20,168 bases of DNA from Methanotrichaceae archaeon (GTDB taxonomy: Archaea; Halobacteriota; Methanosarcinia; Methanotrichales; Methanotrichaceae): contig DUKF01000001.1 in assembly GCA_013329455.1 (NCBI GenBank), positions 1 through 20,168 on the forward strand, read 5' to 3'. Below, piece by piece: positions 1-6,991 of the stretch. How positions within the stretch are numbered: position 1 is the first letter of the stretch; every line of letters starts with the position of its first letter. The position numbers and the translations under genes were made by a program. The notes beneath the pieces were generated by a model. It saw only the letters and a list, made by a program, of their open reading frames with translations, was not told the DNA's origin and did no database searches.

Positions 1-452
1 TTTCTTTGGTGATCGGGACAAGGTACCGTTGGGCCAACAAGCGGCTGGTGCTCGCTCTCGTCCAGTCGGACCCAAAAGAGAGGTACGAGATCCTTGAGGG
101 GAAGATCAGGGCGAAGTACGGCCATTCGGTGGATGTGGATCTGGACTATCCCTTAAACAAGCTATCCGACCTCTACTACGGGGCGAATGAGGAGGAGGCT
201 GACAGGATCCTGGAGGTGGGGCTCAAGTCGGCGTCCCAGCGTTACGTCCACCTGTCCACGACCCCGGAGAAGGCATGGCACGTCGGTACCTTCAGGACGA
301 ACAGCCCCCAGGTGATCAGGGTCGACGCCCAGGCCGCCCAAAGGGCCGGGGTGAAGATGATGACCGTGAGCGGCTACATAGTGATCTCAGAGAACGTGCC
401 TCCCGAGTACCTCAGCTCCGTGCCTCTTTTCCGTCCGGATCGGGAAGAATAG
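1..452 (+). CDS. kptA: RNA 2'-phosphotransferase (KptA/Tpt1), 3' part only
   Basis: Removes the 2'-phosphate at RNA or tRNA splice junctions, transferring it to NAD+ and releasing ADP-ribose 1''-2'' cyclic phosphate; cytosolic. The reading frame is open to the window edge, so the N-terminal Leu-Arg-His region lies outside. Counting from the first possible TTG at nt 6, the family core is visible: DPKERYEI (22-29), IRAKYGHS (34-41) holding one of the conserved catalytic arginines (R35), the NAD-binding segment LYYGA (56-60), YVHLS (80-84) and VPPEYL near the C-terminus. The usual Tpt1 segment reads LYHGT, so Tyr replaces His and Ala replaces Thr here. The gene ends one base before the stop of the convergent downstream gene. 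Identity is based on these motifs and is fairly secure; activity is inferred. Confidence 0.85.
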   Translation, partial: SLVIGTRYRWANKRLVLALVQSDPKERYEILEGKIRAKYGHSVDVDLDYPLNKLSDLYYGANEEEADRILEVGLKSASQRYVHLSTTPEKAWHVGTFRTNSPQVIRVDAQAAQRAGVKMMTVSGYIVISENVPPEYLSSVPLFRPDREE

Positions 453-453
453 A

Positions 454-1065
454 TCATCTTCCAAACCTTCTTTCTCTTCTCTGGTAGTCCCTGACGGCCC
501 TGAGAAAATTGACCTTTTCAAGGCGGTCCCAGGACCGGTCGATGAAGTAGAGCTCGGAGTAGGCCGACTGCCAGATCATGAAATCGCTCAGCTCTTTTCC
601 ACCGAGCCTTATCATGAGATCTGGTCGCTGCTTGAGTCGAAGCCTGGACTCGATGGCAGCCTCATCGATCTCCTCGGGGTCGACGAGACCGGATTTCACG
701 TCTTCAAGAACCGATCTGATCGCCTCGGTCACCTCCGCCTTTCCGCCGCGGCCGAGGGAGATGACCAGATCCAGGGGTCCGCCATTTCCGAAGCTGATCT
801 CCTCATCTTCGAAAAGAAGGCACCCCTTTGCCGGAAGGTCCGATAGCTCTCGCGTGATCTCGTCGACGGATTCGGAACCGGCCCGCTCAGAAAAGAGCGC
901 GGCCTCGCGGATTCCAAGGGAGATATACCAGTCCGCCATCTCGGCGACCTTTCGCCACCAATGGGGTTCGAGGTCCTCGGCTGAGATGACCACGGCTATG
1001 CAGGATGGAACCTCGCCCCTCCTGATCTCTTTTTCCAGCATTTTTTCGCGCGCGCGGTTGAGCAT
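454..1065 (-). CDS. Short cis-prenyltransferase-like protein, probable non-catalytic subunit
   Basis: 203 residues, against roughly 230-300 for catalytic undecaprenyl/decaprenyl diphosphate synthases. The C-terminal half carries clear family motifs: a degenerate NYGGR-like strand (GRGGKAEV, about 105-112), RPDLMIRLGG (147-156), FMIWQSAYSELYF (162-174) and RDYQRRERRFG (192-202). The N-terminal catalytic HVAIIMDGNRRWA-type motif is absent; the matching place reads SCIAVVISAEDL (21-32), lacking the Asp and the Gly-Asn-Arg. That pattern (no catalytic Asp, retained C-terminal RxG) resembles the accessory subunits of heteromeric enzymes, Nus1/NgBR in eukaryotes and the two-component enzyme described in Methanosarcina. 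I infer it pairs with a catalytic subunit encoded elsewhere to make glycosyl carrier lipid. ATG at 1065 is the only good start before an in-frame stop. It diverges from the DUF92 gene with 63 bp between. Confidence 0.8.
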   Translation of the reverse strand: MLNRAREKMLEKEIRRGEVPSCIAVVISAEDLEPHWWRKVAEMADWYISLGIREAALFSERAGSESVDEITRELSDLPAKGCLLFEDEEISFGNGGPLDLVISLGRGGKAEVTEAIRSVLEDVKSGLVDPEEIDEAAIESRLRLKQRPDLMIRLGGKELSDFMIWQSAYSELYFIDRSWDRLEKVNFLRAVRDYQRRERRFGR

Positions 1066-1128
1066 CTGGGCACCCGGAGAGCTTCTCAGAGAGAAAGTAT
1101 TTTTGCGATCGTGTTCATCTAGCGATCC

Positions 1129-2334
1129 GTGAAGAAAGAGGTGATGGCCAGGATCGGCGTGGGTTTGACGGTGTTGCTCTTCCCTTACGCTGGGGTTTAC
1201 ACCGTCCTTGCCCTTGCGGCCCTCTTCCTCCTTGAGCGAAAGATCCGGATCCTCTCGGCTTCCCTCGCATTTCTCCTCCTCTTAAGCTTCGGCCTGAAAT
1301 CTACAAACCTGGAGCTTCCCCTTTACCTGGTGGCCGTATCCTTCGTCGCTCCCACCTTCGGGGCCCTTGCCTCTGAGAGGTTTCAAGATCTGAGAAAGAG
1401 CCTCGTGTACCTGGCGACGACGACGATCCTGGGATATCTCGCCATCCTCTGGACCGCAACAACCGCCGCCGCCAGCCTTGAGCCCGAGAGGATCCTATTT
1501 TTGGCGACCCTGGGGGGTCTTAGCGGCGCCTTCCTCCACACCGCATCGACGGAGCGGGACTTTGCCGTCCCCTTCGGGTCCTGCATGGTGATGTGGCTTT
1601 TCAGTTTCGATTATCCTCTTCCGGAACTTGAACACATGGCTGGCATATACGTCTTCGCCATTGTGTTGGGCCTTGCCGCCTACAGGATGAAGGCCGCAGA
1701 TGCCGAGGCCGTTCTCAGCGAGGTTATAATCTGCCTTCTCGTCATCTTCTTCGCTGGAATCTTCTGGTTTCTCCTACTCCTCTCCTTCTATTTGCTCGGA
1801 AGTGGATTTACCAGGTACAAGTACGCGAAAAAGCAGAAGCTTAGGATCGCCCAGTCCCGGGGTGGAGTGAGGGGCTACAAGAACGTCTTCAGCAACAGTC
1901 TCGTCCCCCTGGCGATGGCGGTCCTCTACGGTGTTTACGGCTCCGACCTATTCGTCTTCGCCTTCCTGGGATCGGTGGCCACCGCCACTGGGGACACTTT
2001 GGCTAGTGAGATCGGCGAGACTGCGAGGTCGATCCCCAGGATGATCACCACCTTCCGGCCTGTCGAGGCGGGCGTCGATGGCGGCGTCACCCTCCTGGGT
2101 GAAGCCGCCTCGGTCTTTGGCTCCCTCTTCACCGGCATCCTCGCGGTGGCGACGGGGATGGCAGGATACGAGGGGCTGGCTGCGGCGCTTCTTGGGGGCT
2201 TTCTGGGCACGAACTTCGACAGCCTCCTCGGCGCGACCCTTCAGTCGAGGGATTATCTCAGCAATAACGGTGTCAACCTATTCGCTACGCTATTCGGGGC
2301 CCTGGTTGGCGCGGCGCTGTGGGCGTTGGTGTAA
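1129..2334 (+). CDS. DUF92-family integral membrane protein
   Basis: 401 residues, strongly hydrophobic throughout with roughly ten membrane segments. The C-terminal half has the DUF92 (TIGR00297/TMEM19/VTE6) signature: DTLASEIGE (289-297), a GVDGGVTLLGE segment (about 316-326) and LLGGFLGTNFDSLLGA with a final hydrophobic helix. The first ~180 residues are extra membrane helices beyond the core domain. Characterised plant and cyanobacterial relatives (VTE6) phosphorylate phytyl phosphate, so a polyprenyl-phosphate kinase role is plausible. That is inference, helped by the divergent cis-prenyltransferase-like neighbour. The GTG start at 1129 lacks a clear Shine-Dalgarno; ATG at 1144 is an alternative. 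The 3' end is duplicated at 2527-2677. Confidence 0.8.
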   Translation: MKKEVMARIGVGLTVLLFPYAGVYTVLALAALFLLERKIRILSASLAFLLLLSFGLKSTNLELPLYLVAVSFVAPTFGALASERFQDLRKSLVYLATTTILGYLAILWTATTAAASLEPERILFLATLGGLSGAFLHTASTERDFAVPFGSCMVMWLFSFDYPLPELEHMAGIYVFAIVLGLAAYRMKAADAEAVLSEVIICLLVIFFAGIFWFLLLLSFYLLGSGFTRYKYAKKQKLRIAQSRGGVRGYKNVFSNSLVPLAMAVLYGVYGSDLFVFAFLGSVATATGDTLASEIGETARSIPRMITTFRPVEAGVDGGVTLLGEAASVFGSLFTGILAVATGMAGYEGLAAALLGGFLGTNFDSLLGATLQSRDYLSNNGVNLFATLFGALVGAALWALV

Positions 2335-2430
2335 TCTTTGGTCAACGACTTCTTGATGATGTGCTAATGCTTCTATCCTGCAAGAGAACCCCTGGCCGGA
2401 GGAAAAGACGGGGGCAACAGGTCGGCGATA

Positions 2431-2450
2431 TTTGAGTAAATATACTCAAA
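2431..2450. repeat. Perfect palindrome, copy 1 (TTTGAGTA-AATA-TACTCAAA)
   Basis: Eight-base arms TTTGAGTA and TACTCAAA are exact reverse complements around an AATA centre. The identical 20 bp recurs 29 bp downstream. A symmetric site of this size and tandem spacing looks like a dimeric DNA-binding-protein operator. It could also be an element-borne recognition site; the binder is unknown. Confidence 0.75.
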
Positions 2451-2459
2451 TTATCGTTT

Positions 2460-2479
2460 TTTGAGTAAATATACTCAAA
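2460..2479. repeat. Perfect palindrome, copy 2 (same arms and centre)
   Basis: Identical in all 20 bases to the copy at 2431-2450, including the asymmetric AATA centre, so the two are also direct repeats with a 29-bp period (close to three helical turns). They lie just upstream of the partial gene copy at 2527. Confidence 0.75.
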
Positions 2480-2526
2480 ACTCCAACATGGTACAACTTT
2501 ATTGCGGATCATTCAGGATTGGAAAA

Positions 2527-2686
2527 TGCGGCGCTTCTTGGGGGCTTTCTGGGCACGAACTTCGACAGCCTCCTCGGCGCGACCCTCCAGTTGAGGGGTT
2601 ACCTCAGCAACAACGGCGTCAACCTATTCGCTACGCTTTTCGGGGCGCTGGTTGGCGCGGCGCTGTGGGCGTTGGTGGTGACGTGA
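2527..2686 (+). pseudogene. Duplicated 3' fragment of the DUF92 gene
   Basis: Bases 2527-2677 align without gaps to 2181-2331 (offset 346). I count 8 differences in 151 bp, about six synonymous and two changing residues (Ser to Leu, Asp to Gly). It encodes the last ~50 residues of the DUF92 protein and then continues Val-Thr before TGA at 2684-2686, whereas the intact gene stops directly after Ala-Leu-Val. It has no start of its own. The mostly third-position differences suggest the fragment came from a related strain's functional gene, or that the intact end was replaced, rather than long neutral decay in place. Confidence 0.85.
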
Positions 2687-2720
2687 ACTTCGATACACGC
2701 ACAAAAGGAGTGCAAAACAA

Positions 2721-3941
2721 TCATTTGTTTCTAATAGGTGGTACCCATGAGATCATCAAGCTAACACTTAAGTCGTCCGGTTTCAAACCTACAATTTTAT
2801 CCGATAAATTCCGAATATTGGAACCGATCTTTATGTCCATTGAAGAACCATCTGTGAAGTGAAATACGATTCCTTCTGACTTATGTCCTTCAGGATGCGT
2901 TTTGACTCTACCGAATTCTACTGAGTGAATTGTTTTGCCCTCGGATTTCCTAATTTCGTCTAATTTGGATTCTGGCTTTGGCGGATCAATAAATTTCGGA
3001 TAAAATGCGACAGCTTCCACCCTTTCCAAACATGCTTTGGAATCTGCAGAGAGCTCTCTTTCAAGCCATTGATTTAACTCAGAAAGACCCGTTGCGATTT
3101 CGGTCAAATTTCTTTGGAAATTATCAAATGCAGGAAACGGTTTCGGTCCTTCAGAAGGCACACCATGCTTCTTATTTCGTATATCAGAGCATTTCTTAAA
3201 AGGTGCATGGACTTTGGTTACCAAATAATAAGGAAGAATTTCTTTGATACTGTTTAAGGTCTTAGACGAATCCGTGAGTGTGATTCCAATATAACCTGAG
3301 AATTTTTCTAATGCAGCTTTATTCAATCCGTCTATAATTAAACAGTAAAGTTCCAGGTGCGCTTGTGCATAGGCATCCGTATTTTCTGCCACGGGATAGT
3401 TGATTAATGGGTTTTCTTCGAAACGGAAAAGAGGTTCTCCCAAAGTTTCCTGCGTCAAGGCTCGAATCAATTTCACTAATCGTCCTATTTGAGGTATAGG
3501 CCCATCTTCTACGTCCCAATCCCCTTCCAAGTACTGATTTACCCAACGTTCAAATGCTGGGTCATCTTGAGCAAATATAGGTTTGTCGATTTTATATCCT
3601 CGCCAAATCCGTAAATCTTTATTCGGAATTTTTTCTATATCTGGACCGAATAACGCAATGCATACGCGTTTATCTTCAAGTCGTCGAAACCCAAATTTTA
3701 CTTGAAACAAATTAGATTCAGATCCGTGAAGCGAAACGTCCTCATTATTGGTAATAGTTACTAATGTTCCTCCCATATCATCTTCTCCAAGGCGATAGAG
3801 ATGGGAAGATGCCCTGTACTTGGCTAACACACACCTATCAAAATAGATGAAATATTTTTCGTGCTTTTGTGGTATCATGTATCTCGGATCCCTAGTATTT
3901 CTACTTAAGAACAATTTGTCCTTGAGTTTACCTCGTTTCAT
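2721..3941 (-). CDS. Unrecognised accessory protein, AT-rich gene
   Basis: I do not recognise this protein. From ATG at 3941 it has 406 residues; an in-frame TTG at 3962 would add seven. The ATG is preferred because AGAGG sits about nine bases upstream. No signal peptide or membrane segment is evident. A Trp-rich middle (RIWRGYKID, then FERWVNQYLEGDWDVEDGP) and a C-terminal segment (VFHFTDGSSMDIKIGSN) look like folded beta-rich or mixed domains, but no catalytic motif stands out. The gene is much richer in A and T than both flanks and sits beside a partial gene duplication and paired palindromes, so it is probably horizontally acquired. A defence or other accessory role is possible, but there is no direct evidence. 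It is transcribed alone, towards the duplicated fragment. Confidence 0.7.
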   Translation of the reverse strand: MKRGKLKDKLFLSRNTRDPRYMIPQKHEKYFIYFDRCVLAKYRASSHLYRLGEDDMGGTLVTITNNEDVSLHGSESNLFQVKFGFRRLEDKRVCIALFGPDIEKIPNKDLRIWRGYKIDKPIFAQDDPAFERWVNQYLEGDWDVEDGPIPQIGRLVKLIRALTQETLGEPLFRFEENPLINYPVAENTDAYAQAHLELYCLIIDGLNKAALEKFSGYIGITLTDSSKTLNSIKEILPYYLVTKVHAPFKKCSDIRNKKHGVPSEGPKPFPAFDNFQRNLTEIATGLSELNQWLERELSADSKACLERVEAVAFYPKFIDPPKPESKLDEIRKSEGKTIHSVEFGRVKTHPEGHKSEGIVFHFTDGSSMDIKIGSNIRNLSDKIVGLKPDDLSVSLMISWVPPIRNK

Positions 3942-4042
3942 TTTATATAGCCTCTTGTTCAATTCATTTTTACTTGATCAATTTCAATAATCTTCTCCAT
4001 CAAACCTAGTCTTATTTACCCATAAAGAACAACTTACATCGG

Positions 4043-4849
4043 ATGTTAGTCTACGCCGTTTTTGGAGACCCCGTGGAGCACAGCCTCTCCCCGGCGATGC
4101 AGAACGCGGCCTTCTCGGCCCTCGGCCTTTCCTCCCGCTACCTCGCCTTCAGGGTGAAGCGGGAGCGATTGCGGGATGCTATCCTCGGCGCGGAGGCGAT
4201 GGGGTTTGGCGGCCTGAACCTGACGATACCCCTGAAGGAGGAGGCCCTCAAGGTCGTCGTTCCCGACGAGAACGCCGCCGCGATGGGGGCGGTGAACACC
4301 GTCGCCTTCGAGGCGGGCGAGATCCGGGGCTACAACACCGATGGCCAGGGGGCGCTGATGGCGCTGGAGGGTGCTGGGGTCAGGGTCGATGGGAGGCGAG
4401 TCCTGGTCATCGGCGCGGGGGGGGCGGCGAAAGCCATCGCCCGCCAGCTGTCTCTCCGGGGGGTGGAGCTCTCGATCGCCAACCGGGATCGTCGACGCGC
4501 CCTGGATCTTGCGGCTCTCGTCGGCGGCCGGGGCTATGGCCTCGAGGATCTGGAAAAGCTTGTTTCCGAATCCGAGGTCGTCGTTAACGCCACCTCCGTT
4601 GGGATGAGGGAAGGCGACCCACGCCTCTTGGATGGCCGCATTCTCAGGGAAGGGCAGACGGTCTTCGACATCGTCTACAACAGGGAGACGGAGCTGTTGC
4701 GGGATGCCAGGCAGGCCGGAGCGAAGGTCCTGGACGGCGTAATGATGCTAGTCTACCAGGGCGCCTTCTCGATAGAGATCTGGACCGGCAGGAAGGCCCC
4801 CGTCGACGTCATGGAGCAGGCGGTGAGGGAGGAGCTGAGGAACAGATGA
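4043..4849 (+). CDS. aroE: Shikimate dehydrogenase
   Basis: Reduces 3-dehydroshikimate to shikimate with NADPH in the aromatic amino acid pathway. At 268 residues it is the normal family length. Visible motifs: shikimate-binding SLSP (14-17), TIPLKE with the catalytic Lys65, VNT (84-86), NTDGQG with the catalytic Asp100 (98-103), the nucleotide-binding glycine loop GAGGAAKA (124-131), an NRD segment typical of NADP-preferring enzymes, NATSVGM, and the C-terminal YQGAF. All key residues are present. The start is ATG at 4043 with only a weak upstream ribosome binding site. Its stop overlaps the tyrA start (ATGA), so the two are co-transcribed and probably translationally coupled. Confidence 0.95.
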   Translation: MLVYAVFGDPVEHSLSPAMQNAAFSALGLSSRYLAFRVKRERLRDAILGAEAMGFGGLNLTIPLKEEALKVVVPDENAAAMGAVNTVAFEAGEIRGYNTDGQGALMALEGAGVRVDGRRVLVIGAGGAAKAIARQLSLRGVELSIANRDRRRALDLAALVGGRGYGLEDLEKLVSESEVVVNATSVGMREGDPRLLDGRILREGQTVFDIVYNRETELLRDARQAGAKVLDGVMMLVYQGAFSIEIWTGRKAPVDVMEQAVREELRNR

Positions 4850-5775
4850 GCGAGATGGGGGCGCAGATGGGGACGATGAGGACGAAGAATCGGATGCTGA
4901 TCGTAGGGGGGACCGGCGGGACAGGGAGCTGGTTTGCCAGCTACTTCAAGGATCACGGCTTTTTGGTCTCGGTCTGGGGGCCGAGCGGACGGGTCGAGGT
5001 GGCCGAACGCCTAGGGGTGAGGTTTGCCAGCGACCTGATGGGGGAGGTTTCTGAGAGTGATATCGTCCTTCTGAGCGTCCCCATCAAGGAGACGGCCAGG
5101 GTCGTCGAGAAGATCGCCCCTTGGATGAAACCGGGAAGCCTGCTGATGGACGTCACATCCCTCAAGTCCGAGCCGATGAGGGCGATGTTGAGGTGGGCTC
5201 CAGAGGGTGTCGAGATCCTGGGAACCCACCCCATGTTCGGTCCTACCATACCCCACATCAGGGGCCAGACGGTGATCCTAGTCCCGGCGGAGGGACGGTG
5301 CGATGCGTGGCTATCGCCGATGGAGGAGATTTTTCGAAAGGACGGCGCCCGCGTGGAGGTGCTGGGGGCCGAAGAGCATGATCACATCATGGCCGTCGTC
5401 CAGGCCCTGACCCACTTCGCCTACATCTCCATCGGGTCTGCCCTGGAGTCCCTCGACTTCGATGTGGCCCACTCCAGGCGGTTCATGAGCCCCGTCTACG
5501 AGATCATGATCGACTTTGTTGGACGGATCCTCGCCCAGAGCCCAGAACTTTACGCCAGCATCCAGGAGAACCCCGAGGCGAAACGGGTGAGAGAGGTCTA
5601 CATAGAGGAGTGTAAGAGACTTGCAATGCTGGCCGATGCTGGCGACCTAGCGGGCTTTCAAGAGGCGATGAAATCGGCCGCCGACCACTTCCAGGGGACA
5701 GAGGAGGCCCTGGCAAGGTCGGATAAGCTGATCAGCCTATGGATAGACAATCGAGAGGGAGGACGGCGGGGATGA
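4846..5775 (+). CDS. tyrA: Prephenate dehydrogenase
   Basis: Oxidatively decarboxylates prephenate to 4-hydroxyphenylpyruvate for tyrosine synthesis. 309 residues. The N-terminal dinucleotide-binding loop is LIVGGTGGTGSW (18-29), followed by DVTSLKSEP and GTHPMFGP, which carry the Ser/Lys and His typical of the active site, and by the helical HDHIMAVVQALTHF of the TyrA dimerisation domain. No fused chorismate mutase or ACT domain is visible. The ATG at 4846 overlaps the aroE stop by four bases. Internal Met residues at 8, 11 and 17 are possible later starts, because the first ~16 residues precede the fold. Enzymes of this family may accept arogenate too; that cannot be read from sequence. Confidence 0.92.
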   Translation: MSEMGAQMGTMRTKNRMLIVGGTGGTGSWFASYFKDHGFLVSVWGPSGRVEVAERLGVRFASDLMGEVSESDIVLLSVPIKETARVVEKIAPWMKPGSLLMDVTSLKSEPMRAMLRWAPEGVEILGTHPMFGPTIPHIRGQTVILVPAEGRCDAWLSPMEEIFRKDGARVEVLGAEEHDHIMAVVQALTHFAYISIGSALESLDFDVAHSRRFMSPVYEIMIDFVGRILAQSPELYASIQENPEAKRVREVYIEECKRLAMLADAGDLAGFQEAMKSAADHFQGTEEALARSDKLISLWIDNREGGRRG

Positions 5776-5820
5776 GAGCTGCCCGAAGTAGGGGGCTGAA
5801 CCGATCGGCCTCGAGATTAG

Positions 5821-5828
5821 AAATATAT
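5821..5828 (+). promoter_or_regulatory. Candidate archaeal TATA box
   Basis: The AT-rich octamer AAATATAT stands out in GC-rich DNA after tyrA. A start of transcription about 25 bp downstream would fall near 5850, which favours ATG 5866 over earlier starts for the small downstream gene. Confidence 0.45.
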
Positions 5829-5865
5829 CCCTTCGGTGAGAAATATGGTCGGTGGTGGTAGAAGA

Positions 5866-6093
5866 ATGAACTCGGACGGCAAAAAGCCCGACAAATCTGA
5901 ACCAGAGATCCCAAGGCCGGCCTGCGCCTGTTCCCTCAACCCCCGCCGCTCCTGGACCGTCGTCTTTCTGGGGATAATCCTGGTAATCCTTGCCGTTGCC
6001 CTCGACCTCTCCCTTGAAGCCGTGCTGATCATAGGTCTGATACCCATCGCGGTCCTGGTGGCCTCTGCCATGAGCGGCCGAGGGAGGACTTGA
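5866..6093 (+). CDS. Small two-helix membrane protein of unknown function
   Basis: About 75 residues from ATG 5866. GTG 5836 and ATG 5845 lie in the same frame and would add up to ten residues. A polar Pro/Lys/Cys-containing N-terminus (CACSLNPRRSW) precedes two adjacent hydrophobic segments (VVFLGIILVILAVAL and AVLIIGLIPIAVLVASAM), giving a hairpin topology. I recognise no family. It lies 90 bp after tyrA with its own TATA-like sequence, so it is probably not part of the aro operon. Coding status rests on the hydrophobic pattern and frame length only. Confidence 0.5.
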   Translation: MNSDGKKPDKSEPEIPRPACACSLNPRRSWTVVFLGIILVILAVALDLSLEAVLIIGLIPIAVLVASAMSGRGRT

Positions 6094-6168
6094 CGAATCC
6101 AAATCCAAAGCCAGGCCAAGCCCAAAGCTCGATGAAGGCCGCGCGCCCCCTTCACAAACCGGCCAGGG

Positions 6169-6807
6169 TCAGGCCGCGGCCCAGTGCCGGCTCAGCCCCC
6201 GTAGAGCCTCGTTCTTCGCCTCGAAGAGGTCCCGGGGCTCAAAGCCGCAGAGGCTGCAGACCTTCTCCAGAGGGAGGTTTCTGACCAGATCGGCCATGAA
6301 TTCAGTCTTCAGGGTCATCACCTCTTCTGAGGATCGAGCCTCCCGGACCCCGCGCTGGAACCGGTCGGCTAGGTCGATCACCTGGTCGGCCTGATCTCCA
6401 AGGGCTACTCGGATCTCTTCTGCTGGAATCGAGGACCTCGCCAGGAACTGACCCTGCCGGAGGTCCTTGACCGCTCTCACAAGGTCGTAATGGGCTTCAA
6501 GAGCCTGGTCGTAGAGGGATCCTGCCTCGGTGCACCGACCGTACTTGGCCGCGTATTCGCAGTCTCGACAGTCCTCGGAGCCTGGACGGTGAAGGGCGCA
6601 GAAAGGGCAGTAGACCGGGCTCATGGGCAGGTACGCCAGCATCTCCAGGGTTGACATCTCAGCAAGCTCCAATACTTCCTCTGCTCCACCGGCGGCGGCA
6701 ATGTCTGCCTGTAGGTCCTGGGCGAGGACCGTGTACCGGTCGGCCACCTCCTCCAGGGCGGATCTCACGCTCTCTGGCGGGGCTTGAAAATTTCGATCGG
6801 GGATCAT
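6169..6807 (-). CDS. Unrecognised protein with two Cys clusters
   Basis: 212 residues, cytosolic, mostly helical in character. A first cluster has Cys at 67, 70, 80, 83 and 92 (CPFC, CRDC, then C); a second has CSLC at 184-187. The first resembles a treble-clef or rubredoxin-like zinc site, and the CxxC pairs could together bind zinc or an Fe-S cluster. I cannot name a family. The ATG at 6807 has a good purine-rich site (GGAGGAG) about 8-10 bases upstream, so this is very likely a real gene. It may form a leftward transcript with the secreted-protein gene upstream of it (6992-7657), 184 bp away. Confidence 0.75.
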   Translation of the reverse strand: MIPDRNFQAPPESVRSALEEVADRYTVLAQDLQADIAAAGGAEEVLELAEMSTLEMLAYLPMSPVYCPFCALHRPGSEDCRDCEYAAKYGRCTEAGSLYDQALEAHYDLVRAVKDLRQGQFLARSSIPAEEIRVALGDQADQVIDLADRFQRGVREARSSEEVMTLKTEFMADLVRNLPLEKVCSLCGFEPRDLFEAKNEALRGLSRHWAAA

Positions 6808-6991
6808 CTCGTCTCTCCTCCTCTCTGGAAATTAGGCCTCCAATCGGATTAAAGGATTCCCTCGGGCGTTGCGGATGCCCAGAAGGACGAAAAATTGCGG
6901 AAAAGCTGGACGGATAAAAATGATCGCCGGGAGGAGATGACACCCTCCCCCGGGGGCGACGGCCTGCGTCGAAGGTCATCAACAATTCAAT

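Larger units (their letters stand above)
2335..2526. other. Non-coding spacer between two copies of the DUF92 3' end
   Basis: These 192 bp separate the intact DUF92 stop codon from the start of its second, partial copy. The first ~95 bp are GC-rich and carry no recognisable gene. The second half is AT-rich and holds the paired palindromes annotated separately. No convincing start codon with ribosome binding site was found. Confidence 0.6.

Noticed and set aside
578..1132. 184-residue open frame antisense to the cis-prenyltransferase-like gene
   Set aside because: Ser/Arg-rich shadow translation typical of antisense GC-rich DNA; the opposite strand has clear family motifs.
2461..2862. 133-residue rightward open frame across the duplicated DUF92 fragment
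   Set aside because: It starts inside a palindrome, reads the duplicated fragment in a non-native frame and then runs antisense into the 2721-3941 gene; no ribosome binding site.
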